Shown here one piece after another: positions 8,072 to 16,159 of a DNA stretch of 33,977 nucleotides (position 1 is its first letter; each line of letters opens with the position of its first letter). Source of the DNA: Rheinheimera sp. (GTDB lineage: Bacteria; Pseudomonadota; Gammaproteobacteria; Enterobacterales; Alteromonadaceae); contig SSFI01000006.1 in assembly GCA_008015325.1 (NCBI GenBank), forward strand, positions 1 to 33,977, given 5' to 3'. The position numbers were made by a program, and so were the translations under genes. A model generated the notes under the pieces. That model was given only the letters and a program-made list of their open reading frames with translations. It ran no database searches and had not been told where the DNA came from.

Positions 8072-9449
8072 CTCGATCAAAACCCGCATTGTGCTGGGGG
8101 TTAATCTGGTGATCCTGCTGGTGCTTGTCATCGCTTCTGTAGTCGACTATTACCGCTCGTTGCATGAAATTGACGAAGTGTTTGACGCCCAGCTGGCGCA
8201 AACCAGCCGGCTGCTGGCCCGGCTGGTCGAAAACGACCCCGGCCTGCCCGACCGCCTGAGCCCGCTCATCGTCGCGGTGCCACAGCTGGAGCAACAGCTG
8301 ATGGAAGTGCCTTCGGCGCTGGAACGTCTGCGCGAAGGCCACAAATACGAAAGTCAGATTGGCTTTCAGGTGCGAAGCCGCGATGGCCGGCTGTTATTAA
8401 GCTCAGCCAATACCAGCCACACCCTGCTGGCCCCATTACAAAGTGGTTATTTTGAACGCTCAGATCCGGACCACCAATGGATCAGTTTCAGCCTGTTTGA
8501 CGAAGCCAGTCAGCTCTGGCTGCAAGCCGGCCAGCATGTCGCGGTGCGCGATGAACTGAGCTGGTATCTGGTCAGTGGCCAGATTGGCCAGGTGCTGGTG
8601 ACTATGTTGCTGTTATCCGTGTTGATTTATTTACTGGTACAGCACATGTTCGCGCCGGTCGACGCGCTCAGCCAGCAGTTGCAGCAAAGCAGCCCCACCG
8701 CGTTACAACCACTGGATATTGCTTTGCCCACCGAAATAGCACCAGTGCAACGCGCGATTAATACGCTGCTCGACAATATCAGCCAACATCTGGCGCAGGA
8801 AAAACGCTTCATCGCTGATGCCTCCCATGAACTGCGCACGCCACTGGCCATTCTGCGGCTACATGCACAGAATATCAGTCAGGCCAACAATGACGCTGAC
8901 CGGAAAAAAGCGCTCGATGCCATTATCAGCAGCTCGATGCGGATGAGCCATCTGGTCAGCCAATTGATGGCGCTGGCCCGGGTCGACCGCCAGCAGTTAA
9001 CCCACTTCAGTCCGGTGCAATTGCTTCAGCTGACAGAGGAAACCTTAGCGCAGCTGCCATCGGCACAACTGGATAAAGTGGATTGGCAGCTGGAGATTGA
9101 CCCGGCGCTTTATGTCCGCGGCGATCCGAGCCTGCTGCAGGTGGTCTGGCGTAACCTGCTCGACAACGCCAGCAAATATGCGCCGGCGGATTCCTGTGTG
9201 CAGGTCCGGGCCAGTCGTTCACAACAGCAGATCACATGCGTATTTGAAAATTACAGCCACCTGGTGCTGCAACCGGATAAGCAACGGCTGACCGACCGGT
9301 TTTACCGCAGTCCGGGCCATCAGCAAATCGATGGCGCCGGTCTGGGTCTGTCCATAGTCAAGCAAATCATCAGCCTGCATCAGGCCAGCATGCAGATCAG
9401 TCAGCTTGAGGACATGGTCGCAGTGACGCTGCACTTCGACTCAGCCTGA
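8064..9449 (+). CDS. membrane sensor histidine kinase, partner of the 7406 regulator
   Basis: The 461-residue kinase has two membrane helices (about 8-27 and 173-192) flanking a periplasmic domain of about 145 residues. A short HAMP-like linker follows. The HisKA domain has the phosphorylated His255 in DASHELRTP, and the ATPase domain has an N box (WRNLLDNASKYAP) and a G2 box (GAGLGLSIV). The usual G1 box (DxGxG) is replaced by FENYSHLV at 394-401, which is odd; related kinases of the PmrB/QseC class often have a weak G1 such as ENPG. The signal is unknown. With the neighbouring pump, a periplasmic metal ion or envelope stress is a reasonable guess. Confidence 0.9.
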   Translation: MIDSIKTRIVLGVNLVILLVLVIASVVDYYRSLHEIDEVFDAQLAQTSRLLARLVENDPGLPDRLSPLIVAVPQLEQQLMEVPSALERLREGHKYESQIGFQVRSRDGRLLLSSANTSHTLLAPLQSGYFERSDPDHQWISFSLFDEASQLWLQAGQHVAVRDELSWYLVSGQIGQVLVTMLLLSVLIYLLVQHMFAPVDALSQQLQQSSPTALQPLDIALPTEIAPVQRAINTLLDNISQHLAQEKRFIADASHELRTPLAILRLHAQNISQANNDADRKKALDAIISSSMRMSHLVSQLMALARVDRQQLTHFSPVQLLQLTEETLAQLPSAQLDKVDWQLEIDPALYVRGDPSLLQVVWRNLLDNASKYAPADSCVQVRASRSQQQITCVFENYSHLVLQPDKQRLTDRFYRSPGHQQIDGAGLGLSIVKQIISLHQASMQISQLEDMVAVTLHFDSA

Positions 9450-9476
9450 ACCAGATCTGCTTTCAAGCTTCGCTGC

Positions 9477-10601
9477 TCACTGCAAGTGCTGGTTCAGGGT
9501 CTTGGTCAAAAAACTAATGATATCATTGAGCGGCCCAACAGCGTCACGGTCAAAACACTGGTTAAAATAGCTGTTGCAGCCATTGTCGAGATAAGCGTGT
9601 TTTAAGCCCGGATAAATGTGCAGCTCCGCCGGCTGTCCGGCTTGTTGCAGTGCGCTCACGTATTGCCGGGCACTCTCAGGTGTGGTCAGATCATCAAGGC
9701 TGCCGACATGGACAAATTGCGGGGGCAGCTGCCGGCTCGAAGCCTGAGGAATAAGCCACTGTGGCGACAATGCCTGATACAGCTCAGGATGGCTATTCAC
9801 GTTGATGCCAGCGCCAAAAAATCCGCGTGGACTGACCTTGCCCATGGCCCAGAAGCCGTTTTTCGCTGTTTCAAATTCAGCAAATGCCCGCGCCTGTAAA
9901 TCAAACACCGCATAACTTAACACAGCGGCCTGCACCCTGATGCCGCCGGCCGTCTGAATGCTTTCAGCGGTTGCACCGGGTGGTAAATAGCTGGGATTAA
10001 AACCCGGCTGGCGACTGGTAAAACTTTGCGACGACAGGTTTTGCCCGCCGAGTACCACCATGGCCGCTAAATGACCACCGGCACTGTCGCCGGTGACCGC
10101 CAGCCGCGTCGGATCGCCCTGATACCGCGCTATATTGTGCTGCACCCATAAAGTCGCGCCCATGGCATCTTCCACAATTTGATACAGTCGGGTGGTGTTG
10201 AAGTTCGCACTGAGCAGCCGGTAATCAGCATTCACCACAACGATATCTGCATGGGTTGCGACATATTCCGCCATTTGCTGCATGATGCTTTTGTTGTTAA
10301 TCAGCCAGCCACCGCCGTGAAAAATCACTAACACCGGCATTGGGCCGCGAATGCCCTGACGGACCGGCTGATAAATATCCAGCGCCAAAGCCTGCCCGGC
10401 AGGCGTGGCGTAGACGATATCGCGGTGCACCTGCACACCAGCGGCTGCGCTCTGGTCCCTGGGCTGGGCCTGAGCGGACAGACTGGTCACGGCCAATGCA
10501 CTCACGATTAATAACCAACGCAGCAATGACTGCTGCAGATTGCGCGGCCAGCACATCATCGCCCCGATAACTTTTGCTTGAAACGAAATAAACCTGCACA
10601 T
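9477..10601 (-). CDS. secreted alpha/beta hydrolase (esterase/lipase-like)
   Basis: The protein is 374 residues from the ATG at 10601. That start has GGAGGT at 10606-10611; an in-frame ATG at 10658 has no such site, and an internal Met-Met at 10559 would give a shorter signal peptide. A hydrophobic export signal lies at about 29-43, ending in SAQAQ. The oxyanion motif HGGGW is at 95-99. The nucleophile Ser173 lies in GDSAGG, Asp303/304 in SLDDLTTP and His335 in LKHAY. This is the hormone-sensitive-lipase/BD-FAE type. Two or three Cys near the C-terminus may form a disulfide. The substrate is unknown. Its position opposite a sugar-oxidation operon, with a LacI-type operator 62 nt upstream, suggests de-esterification of a carbohydrate. 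Confidence 0.85.
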   Translation of the reverse strand: MCRFISFQAKVIGAMMCWPRNLQQSLLRWLLIVSALAVTSLSAQAQPRDQSAAAGVQVHRDIVYATPAGQALALDIYQPVRQGIRGPMPVLVIFHGGGWLINNKSIMQQMAEYVATHADIVVVNADYRLLSANFNTTRLYQIVEDAMGATLWVQHNIARYQGDPTRLAVTGDSAGGHLAAMVVLGGQNLSSQSFTSRQPGFNPSYLPPGATAESIQTAGGIRVQAAVLSYAVFDLQARAFAEFETAKNGFWAMGKVSPRGFFGAGINVNSHPELYQALSPQWLIPQASSRQLPPQFVHVGSLDDLTTPESARQYVSALQQAGQPAELHIYPGLKHAYLDNGCNSYFNQCFDRDAVGPLNDIISFLTKTLNQHLQ

Positions 10602-10662
10602 CCGGACCTCCTGTTTTTGGCCATCAGACTGAACCTCACTGGGGTAAATTTCCAGCATTTTA

Positions 10663-10676
10663 TGTAATCGGTTTCA
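10663..10676. promoter_or_regulatory. LacI-family operator
   Basis: TGTAATCGGTTTCA fits the general LacI-family palindrome TGNAANCGNTTNCA at every fixed position, including the central CG. Such sites control sugar catabolism genes in gammaproteobacteria. It lies 62 nt upstream of the hydrolase start and about 250 nt upstream of the DUF1080 gene. No LacI-type regulator gene is in the window. Confidence 0.7.
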
Positions 10677-10685
10677 TTTTTAACT

Positions 10686-10701
10686 GCGCAAATCTTTGCG
10701 C
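10686..10701. repeat. perfect inverted repeat, operator-like
   Basis: GCGCAAATCTTTGCGC has 7-bp arms (GCGCAAA/TTTGCGC) around TC and sits 9 nt from the LacI-type operator. It could bind a second dimeric regulator. It is not followed by a U-tract and is far from any gene end, so a terminator is unlikely. Confidence 0.5.
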
Positions 10702-10923
10702 TGAGCGCCTTTTGTCGGTGCTGCCACGTTTTTTACCTCAAAAATGCAATTTTTTACTTGCATCTATAGCCCCGCCATTGCTTTTATAGTGCACAAAATA
10801 ACAGCGCAGCCGGGCCATCTCTACATTGCCCTGCAAAAACACCTGAGCGGTGTCGCGTGATCACAGTCGCGAACACAGCGGTTAAACCCGCTGATTAACG
10901 ACCAATCAACAGGGAGACAGACT

Positions 10924-11622
10924 TTGATTTCAACCAAAAAACTGGCGGTTTTATTGCTATCCGGCGCACTTTCCCTCGGTGCAGCAGCGGCCGACAATCA
11001 ATTGACCGTGCAAGAGCAGGCCGATGGCTGGCAGTTGCTGTTTGATGGTAATAGCATGACGCAGTGGCGAAATTTCAAACAAACCGGCTTAAGCGACAAA
11101 TGGCAGATTGACCAGGGCGCGATGAAGCTGACCGGCAAAGGCGGTGGCGATATTCTGACCAAAGCGCAGTACGGTGATTTTGAATTGCAACTGGAATGGA
11201 AAATCGCCGAAGGCGGCAACAGTGGCATTTTTGTGCTGGTTGATGAAACCGGTAACACTATCTACGCTCATGCGCCGGAAATTCAAATTCTCGACAACGA
11301 ACGGCATGCAGATAACAAGCTGGCCAGCCACAGATCAGGTTCGTTGTACGACATGATTGCCTCCCCGCCAGAGTCACATAAAACCGCTGGTGCATGGAAT
11401 CAGGTGCGTATTCGCCTCGCAGCAAAACAGCTGACCATCTGGCAAAACGGCATCCAAACCGCCGCGGTTGAAATTGGCAGTGCCAACTGGCAACAGTTAC
11501 TGGCTAAAAGTAAATTTGCCAGCTGGCCGGGTTTTGCCGCACAAACCCGCGGGCACATTGGCTTGCAGGATCATGGCGATGTGGTCTGGTTCAAAAACAT
11601 CAAAATTAAAGAGCTGAAATGA
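10924..11622 (+). CDS. DUF1080 (3-keto-disaccharide hydrolase family) secreted protein
   Basis: The 232-residue protein starts with TTG at 10924, supported by GGGAG seven nucleotides upstream and a signal peptide beginning directly there (about 1-23, ending in GAAAA). The rest matches the DUF1080 concanavalin-like fold: GWQLLFDGNSMTQW near the start, then GDFELQLEWKIAEGGNSGIF, APEIQILDNE and SGSLYDM. Members of this family act on 3-keto-glycosides, and some cleave 3-keto-disaccharides. It overlaps the following GMC oxidoreductase by 4 nt (ATGA). That context supports a role in handling a sugar oxidised at C3 in the periplasm. The catalytic activity itself is inferred. Confidence 0.87.
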   Translation: MISTKKLAVLLLSGALSLGAAAADNQLTVQEQADGWQLLFDGNSMTQWRNFKQTGLSDKWQIDQGAMKLTGKGGGDILTKAQYGDFELQLEWKIAEGGNSGIFVLVDETGNTIYAHAPEIQILDNERHADNKLASHRSGSLYDMIASPPESHKTAGAWNQVRIRLAAKQLTIWQNGIQTAAVEIGSANWQQLLAKSKFASWPGFAAQTRGHIGLQDHGDVVWFKNIKIKELK

Positions 11623-13310
11623 TGACGACTGCGCAAAATGACATGCCGGAAGTACTGATTGTCGGCTCTGGTGCCGGCGGTGCGATGGCGGCATATGAAC
11701 TGACCCGCAATGGCCACAAAGTGCTGCTGCTGGAAGCCGGTCGCGATTACGACCCGAAAAAAGAAACGCCGATGTTTAAACGTAATGGCGACGCACCGCT
11801 GCTCGGCGCGGCGACGCCGGACAAAGATTTCGGCTTTTATGACGCCACCATCGACGGCGGCTGGCAAGTGCCGAATGAGCCGTACACCAGTGCAGAAGGC
11901 AGCGAATTTATGTGGTGGCGCGCGCGGATGCTCGGCGGGCGCACCAATCACTGGGGCCGCTATGCGCTGCGTTTCAGTGAGCACGATTTTAAAGGCAAAA
12001 GCCGCGATGGCCTCGGTGCCGACTGGCCTTTTGAATATAAAGACATCGCGCCCTGGTACGACAAAACGGAAGCTTTAGTCGGGGTGTGCGGTACCAATAC
12101 CGGCCTGGATGATATGCCGCCCTCTCCCGATGGCGTGTTACAGCCACCACCACAACCGCGGGTGCCTGAGCTGCTGGTTGCTGCTGCGGCGAAAAAACTC
12201 GGTATTCCGGCGGTGCCGATGCATCGTGCGGTATTAACCCGGCCGCTGGATAACCGCGCTGCCTGTTTCTACGCCACGCCATGCGGCCATGGCTGTTCGA
12301 TTGGCGCAGCCTTTCAGACCACCACCTCCTTGTTGCCGATGGCCAAAGCCACAGGCCTACTGGAGATACGAACCGATGCGATGGTGAAAACCGTCACCAC
12401 CGACGACCAAGGCCAGGTCCGCGGTGTCAGCTATATCGATAAAAAAACCGGCGCTGAGCACAGCGTGACGGCAAGGGTGGTCATTTTAGCTGCCAGCGCC
12501 TGTGAATCTGCCCGCTTGTTGCTGAACTCAAAAACCGCCAAACATCCGCAGGGCCTCGCTAATTCCAGTGGTCAGGTCGGTAAAAATCTGATGGATTCCA
12601 CTGGCGCCAACATCGGTGCTTTAGTGCCGGCTTTACAAGGCCGGCCGATTTATAACGAAGACGGCCACACTGCCAACCATTTATTCATTCCGTGGTGGGG
12701 CCATCAGGCGCAGGCTGAGAAAAAACTCGATTTCCCACGCGGTTATCATTTTGAGCTCGGTGGCCGTTTTGGCGAACCCGGCGCGAATATCGACACCAGC
12801 CTGCAAGGCTATGGCAAAGATTTAAAGCAACAGGTTAAACACAAATATGGTGCTTATGTGTCTTTTGCCCTGCGCGGTGAAATGTTGCCAAACCCGGATT
12901 GTTATCTGGATATCGACCCTGAGGTCAAAGACAAATGGGGCATTCCGGTGGCGCGGTTTCACTGGAAATGGTCAGAGCACGAGCTGAAGCAAATTGCCCA
13001 TGGCCTGAAAACCGCCAAAGAGATTCTGACGCTGATGGGCGCAGAAGTTGGCGAATTGCCGCCGCCGGAGCAAGCCATTTTAAAAGGTGGCCAGATCATT
13101 CACGAAGTTGGTACCACCCGGATGGGCGCGTCTAAAACCGACTCTGTGACTAATCAATGGGGCCAGAGCTGGGATTGCCCGAACTTGTTTGTCATGGACG
13201 GCGGTGTCTTTGCCTCCAACCCACATAAAAACTGCACGCTGACCATTATGACGCTGGCGATGCGTAACTCGTCGTGGTTGTCCGCCCAGTTAAAGCAAGG
13301 AGCCCTGTAA
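11619..13310 (+). CDS. GMC-family FAD oxidoreductase, probable glycoside 3-dehydrogenase large subunit
   Basis: This 563-residue flavoprotein has an N-terminal dinucleotide fold (VLIVGSGAGGAMAAYEL, about 10-26) and a C-terminal GMC domain. The catalytic pair can be assigned to His495 in HEVGTTRMG and His536/Asn538 in SNPHKN. A Cys-rich stretch (CFYATPCGHGC, about 217-227) could hold a metal or iron-sulfur cluster, as in other dehydrogenases of this branch. It has no signal peptide. The next gene encodes a Tat-exported small subunit, so the pair is probably exported together as a hitch-hiker complex. This layout is known for FAD-dependent glucoside/glucose 3-dehydrogenases and gluconate 2-dehydrogenases; the DUF1080 neighbour favours the former. 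No cytochrome c subunit is encoded here. Confidence 0.87.
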   Translation: MMTTAQNDMPEVLIVGSGAGGAMAAYELTRNGHKVLLLEAGRDYDPKKETPMFKRNGDAPLLGAATPDKDFGFYDATIDGGWQVPNEPYTSAEGSEFMWWRARMLGGRTNHWGRYALRFSEHDFKGKSRDGLGADWPFEYKDIAPWYDKTEALVGVCGTNTGLDDMPPSPDGVLQPPPQPRVPELLVAAAAKKLGIPAVPMHRAVLTRPLDNRAACFYATPCGHGCSIGAAFQTTTSLLPMAKATGLLEIRTDAMVKTVTTDDQGQVRGVSYIDKKTGAEHSVTARVVILAASACESARLLLNSKTAKHPQGLANSSGQVGKNLMDSTGANIGALVPALQGRPIYNEDGHTANHLFIPWWGHQAQAEKKLDFPRGYHFELGGRFGEPGANIDTSLQGYGKDLKQQVKHKYGAYVSFALRGEMLPNPDCYLDIDPEVKDKWGIPVARFHWKWSEHELKQIAHGLKTAKEILTLMGAEVGELPPPEQAILKGGQIIHEVGTTRMGASKTDSVTNQWGQSWDCPNLFVMDGGVFASNPHKNCTLTIMTLAMRNSSWLSAQLKQGAL

Positions 13311-14087
13311 ATGAGTCACAAACCTGAACAAGGCGCAGCATTGCAACCCTATCAAACCAATATGAGCCGGCGTCAGTCGCTGAAACTGATGGCCGCGCTG
13401 GCCGCCAGTGGTATGTTACCGGCGTTAAGCGGCTGTGATACCGCGCCACCTGCAACGAAAACCGCCGCGCCAACCGGCGCCCTGACTGAAGCACACTGGC
13501 CGGATTTAAATCTCCCGCCATTAACAGGGCCGGGCTACGGCACAGATCCAAACCTGATTTTGCCACCAGAATCACCCTGGCCTTTAACGCTAACGCCGGC
13601 GCAACTTGGCTTGCTGGCGCTGGTTGCGGATATTTTAGTGCCGCGGGAAGGTGCAGTGCCATCAGCCAGTGAAGTCGGCGTGCCGACAGTGCTGGATGAA
13701 TGGGTCAGCGCGCCCTATCCGCGCCAGCAGCAAGACCGAATCACGGTGTTGTCGGCCCTGGCGTGGCTTGATGATGAAGCAACCATGCGCTTTGGCAGCC
13801 GTTTTGCCGCGCTGACGCGCCCGCAACAGCTCGCTATTATCGACGACATCGCCTTTGATACTGCTGAGACCAAACCGCAGTTCCAGCGCATGGCCAAAGC
13901 ATTTGCCCTGCTGCGCGGCTTAGTGGTTGCGGCATTTTTTGCCACACCAGAAGGCACCAAGGATATCGGTTATGTCGGCAATACCGCGATTGGCGGCGAC
14001 TATCCGGGGCCAACGCCGGCAGCCAAAGCCCATCTGGATAAAATCTTAAGCGAACTGGGGCTGCAGGAGTTTGCCTGGAAAGCATAA
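13311..14087 (+). CDS. gluconate 2-dehydrogenase subunit 3-like protein with Tat lipoprotein signal
   Basis: The 258-residue protein begins right after the GMC stop codon, with AAGGAG at 13297-13302. Its signal has the twin-arginine motif SRRQSLKL (Arg20-Arg21), a hydrophobic stretch, and a lipobox ALSGC ending at Cys42. It is therefore probably a Tat-exported lipoprotein. The body (about 85-250) has the all-helical pattern of the gluconate dehydrogenase subunit 3 family: LALVADILVPREG...PSASEVGVPTVLDEW, and the end GDYPGPTP. In known complexes this small subunit carries the folded flavoprotein through the Tat system and stabilises it. It is the last gene of the operon; only a weak hairpin follows. 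Confidence 0.88.
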   Translation: MSHKPEQGAALQPYQTNMSRRQSLKLMAALAASGMLPALSGCDTAPPATKTAAPTGALTEAHWPDLNLPPLTGPGYGTDPNLILPPESPWPLTLTPAQLGLLALVADILVPREGAVPSASEVGVPTVLDEWVSAPYPRQQQDRITVLSALAWLDDEATMRFGSRFAALTRPQQLAIIDDIAFDTAETKPQFQRMAKAFALLRGLVVAAFFATPEGTKDIGYVGNTAIGGDYPGPTPAAKAHLDKILSELGLQEFAWKA

Positions 14088-14111
14088 GGCCTGAAAAGCA
14101 GATCCCCGCCA

Positions 14112-14132
14112 GGCCCGGCTATACGCCGGGCT
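14112..14132 (+). terminator. possible hairpin after the sugar-oxidation operon
   Basis: GCCCGGC (14113-14119) and GCCGGGC (14125-14131) form a perfect 7-bp stem with a 5-nt loop, 26 nt after the stop codon at 14087. No U-tract follows, so it may be a Rho-dependent or attenuating hairpin rather than a classical terminator. Confidence 0.45.
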
Positions 14133-14174
14133 AACACACTGTTAAGCTCGCCCCTTCAATACCGGAGTATTCCC

Positions 14175-15011
14175 ATGACCACTTCTTCATACATTCCGCC
14201 AAAAGTCTGGCAATTTGACAGTCAAAATGGCGGCGCTTTTGCGAGTATCAACAGACCCACCGCCGGCGCCCGCAGTCAAACGACCTTGCCACGCGGTCAA
14301 CATGCGCTGCAGCTGTATTCGCTGGCGACACCTAACGGCATTAAGGTCACAGTTCTGCTTGAAGAGCTGCTGGAGCTTGGCTTTGACGCGGCTGATTACG
14401 ACGCCTGGCTGATTGATATCCGCAGCGGCGCGCAGTTTGGCAGTGATTTCGTTGCGATCAACCCCAACAGCAAAATTCCGGCGCTGCTTGATCACAGCAC
14501 CAACCCGCCGACCCGTTTGTTTGAGTCCGGCTCGATTTTGCTTTATCTGGCAGAAAAATTTGGCGTCATGCTCGGAAACTCCCCCGCTGAGCGCACTGAA
14601 ATTCTGAACTGGCTGTTCTGGCAAATGGGCAGCGCGCCTTTTGTCGGCGGCGGTTTTGGCCATTTTTATGTCTATGCACCGGAAAAATACGAGTATCCGA
14701 TCAACCGGTATGCGATGGAAACGAAGCGCCAGCTCGATGTATTAGAACGGCAACTGGCGCAGCAGCCCTATATCGCCGGCCACAGCTACAGCATCGCCGA
14801 TATCGCCATTTGGCCCTGGTACGGTCAGCTGGTATTGGGTCAGCTGTATAATGCAGCGGAGTTTCTGGCGGTACATGAATACCCGCAGCTGCAAGCCTGG
14901 GCCACGCGCATTGCGGAGCGTCCGGCAGTGCAGCGTGGCCTGCGGGTCAACCGCAATTGGGGGCCGGAAGCACTGCAACTGCCGGAGCGGCACAGTCGCA
15001 GTGATTTTTAA
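14175..15011 (+). CDS. yghU: YghU-type (Nu-class) glutathione transferase
   Basis: The 278-residue protein follows Escherichia coli YghU closely through its length: PPKVWQFDSQNGGAFASINRP at the start, then LQLYSLATPNGIKVTVLLEELLELG, YDAWLIDI, NPNSKIPALLDH, FESGSILLYLAEKFG, NWLFWQMGSAPFVGGGFGHFY, and IADIAIWPW in the helical domain. Nu-class enzymes bind two glutathiones and act as disulfide-bond reductases. The TPNG motif is the glutathione-activating Thr-Asn region. The enzyme is cytosolic. It has its own leader after a hairpin, so it is probably transcribed separately from the sugar operon. Its stop codon overlaps the stop codon of the convergent REC-HDOD gene. Confidence 0.93.
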   Translation: MTTSSYIPPKVWQFDSQNGGAFASINRPTAGARSQTTLPRGQHALQLYSLATPNGIKVTVLLEELLELGFDAADYDAWLIDIRSGAQFGSDFVAINPNSKIPALLDHSTNPPTRLFESGSILLYLAEKFGVMLGNSPAERTEILNWLFWQMGSAPFVGGGFGHFYVYAPEKYEYPINRYAMETKRQLDVLERQLAQQPYIAGHSYSIADIAIWPWYGQLVLGQLYNAAEFLAVHEYPQLQAWATRIAERPAVQRGLRVNRNWGPEALQLPERHSRSDF

Positions 15012-16159
15012 CCGGCGTTGTGACCGTTCAGTGGCGGTAATTGTTTCAGCGCCTGCTGCAAATCAGGATGCGCCACCAGCTTCGCCATTTGCAGCAGGTA
15101 GTCACGACTACAGTGCAGCTGATATTGCCTGGCAATAAACAAAATAAAAGGCCGCAGATCGGCTGGATCCGGGGTTTGGCCCTGACTGCACATCGCCAGT
15201 TCCAGCTCACACAATTCAGCCGGATAGCCCCACAAAGTCAGCAAATACACGGTCATCACACTATCGCTGGCGATGCCATTGATAGATGCCGGCACCGCGG
15301 GACCGCCACAGGCAAGCAACTGTAATTTACTCAGTGGCCCAAGCGCACTTAATAACGCCGATACATACAGCAAATCTTGCTGTTCGGCCGACAATGACGC
15401 GGCCTGTGCCAGCTGCCGCACAGTACCGGCCAACCGAAACGCCCGTTCACTGAGCTGGCGGTGTTCGCTGCCCTGTTGCTGGCTGCCAACCGACTGCTCC
15501 ACCGCCATCAAGGTCACAATGGCTTCGACCAGACGCAGCCCCAACCGCATCAGCGCTTCAGACAAAGAGTGCGTTGAGCGGCTGTATCCGAGAAACGCCG
15601 AGTTGGCCAGCTGCATCAGCCGCGCCGCGATCACTGGCTCATGCGCAATCAAATCAACAATCTGGCTAAAATCCGGCTCCGCCGCCGTTAAAGCCTGCCG
15701 TAATTGCCGGATCACAGCCGGCAGCACCGGTAAATTTTCCCCGGTCCCCAGTTTGCGACGCAAACCTTCTGGTACATGCAACATCCGCAGGCGGTCGATA
15801 CAACTGCATAAATCCAGCAGATCGTGTTCGCTGAACGGCTTACTCAGCACAAAATGCGCCTGCACGCTGACGCTGCTGACCACTTCTTCGGTGGTATCGC
15901 CGGTCATCAGCACCCGCACCGACTGCGGGTACACAGCCATCACTTGCGAAAGCACCATGTCGCCATTGATGTCTGGCATCAGAAAATCACTGATCACTAA
16001 ATCCGGCACCACTCCGGCCGGCAGGGCACTGGGCCAGTGCTGCGCGTCCTCACAAAGAAAATACTGCCAGTCAGGTCTGAGCCGCAGTGCCGCCCGCAGC
16101 AGCGCTTTGAGCATAAAACTGTCATCATCGATAAACAATACAACGGGTTTATCAGCCAT
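15008..16159 (-). CDS. REC-HDOD response regulator
   Basis: The 383-residue protein has an N-terminal receiver (1-125) with acidic pocket DDD 11-13, phosphoacceptor Asp58 in VISDFLMPDINGD and Lys107 in LSKPFSEHD. A HDOD domain follows (about 135-330): LPVLPAVIRQLRQAL, then ANSAFLGYSRSTHSLSEALMRLGLRLVE. HDOD domains lack the HD metal residues and work as signalling scaffolds. The start ATG shares one base with the stop of the upstream EAL gene (TGATG), with AGGAG upstream, so the two are translationally coupled. This makes it a third output of the phosphorelay in this cluster, beside the EAL and HTH regulators. The output target is unknown. Confidence 0.88.
   Translation of the reverse strand: MADKPVVLFIDDDSFMLKALLRAALRLRPDWQYFLCEDAQHWPSALPAGVVPDLVISDFLMPDINGDMVLSQVMAVYPQSVRVLMTGDTTEEVVSSVSVQAHFVLSKPFSEHDLLDLCSCIDRLRMLHVPEGLRRKLGTGENLPVLPAVIRQLRQALTAAEPDFSQIVDLIAHEPVIAARLMQLANSAFLGYSRSTHSLSEALMRLGLRLVEAIVTLMAVEQSVGSQQQGSEHRQLSERAFRLAGTVRQLAQAASLSAEQQDLLYVSALLSALGPLSKLQLLACGGPAVPASINGIASDSVMTVYLLTLWGYPAELCELELAMCSQGQTPDPADLRPFILFIARQYQLHCSRDYLLQMAKLVAHPDLQQALKQLPPLNGHNAG

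Larger units (their letters stand above)
10602..10923. other. 322-nt divergent intergenic region with several palindromes
   Basis: No gene is seen. It contains a LacI-family operator (10663-10676), an inverted repeat GCGCAAATCTTTGCGC (10686-10701), an inverted repeat ATGCAA/TTGCAT (10744-10763), a possible -10 TATAGT (10785-10790, no convincing -35) and an imperfect repeat CAGCGG/CCGCTG (10876-10893). GGGAG at 10912-10916 serves the TTG start at 10924. Confidence 0.7.
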
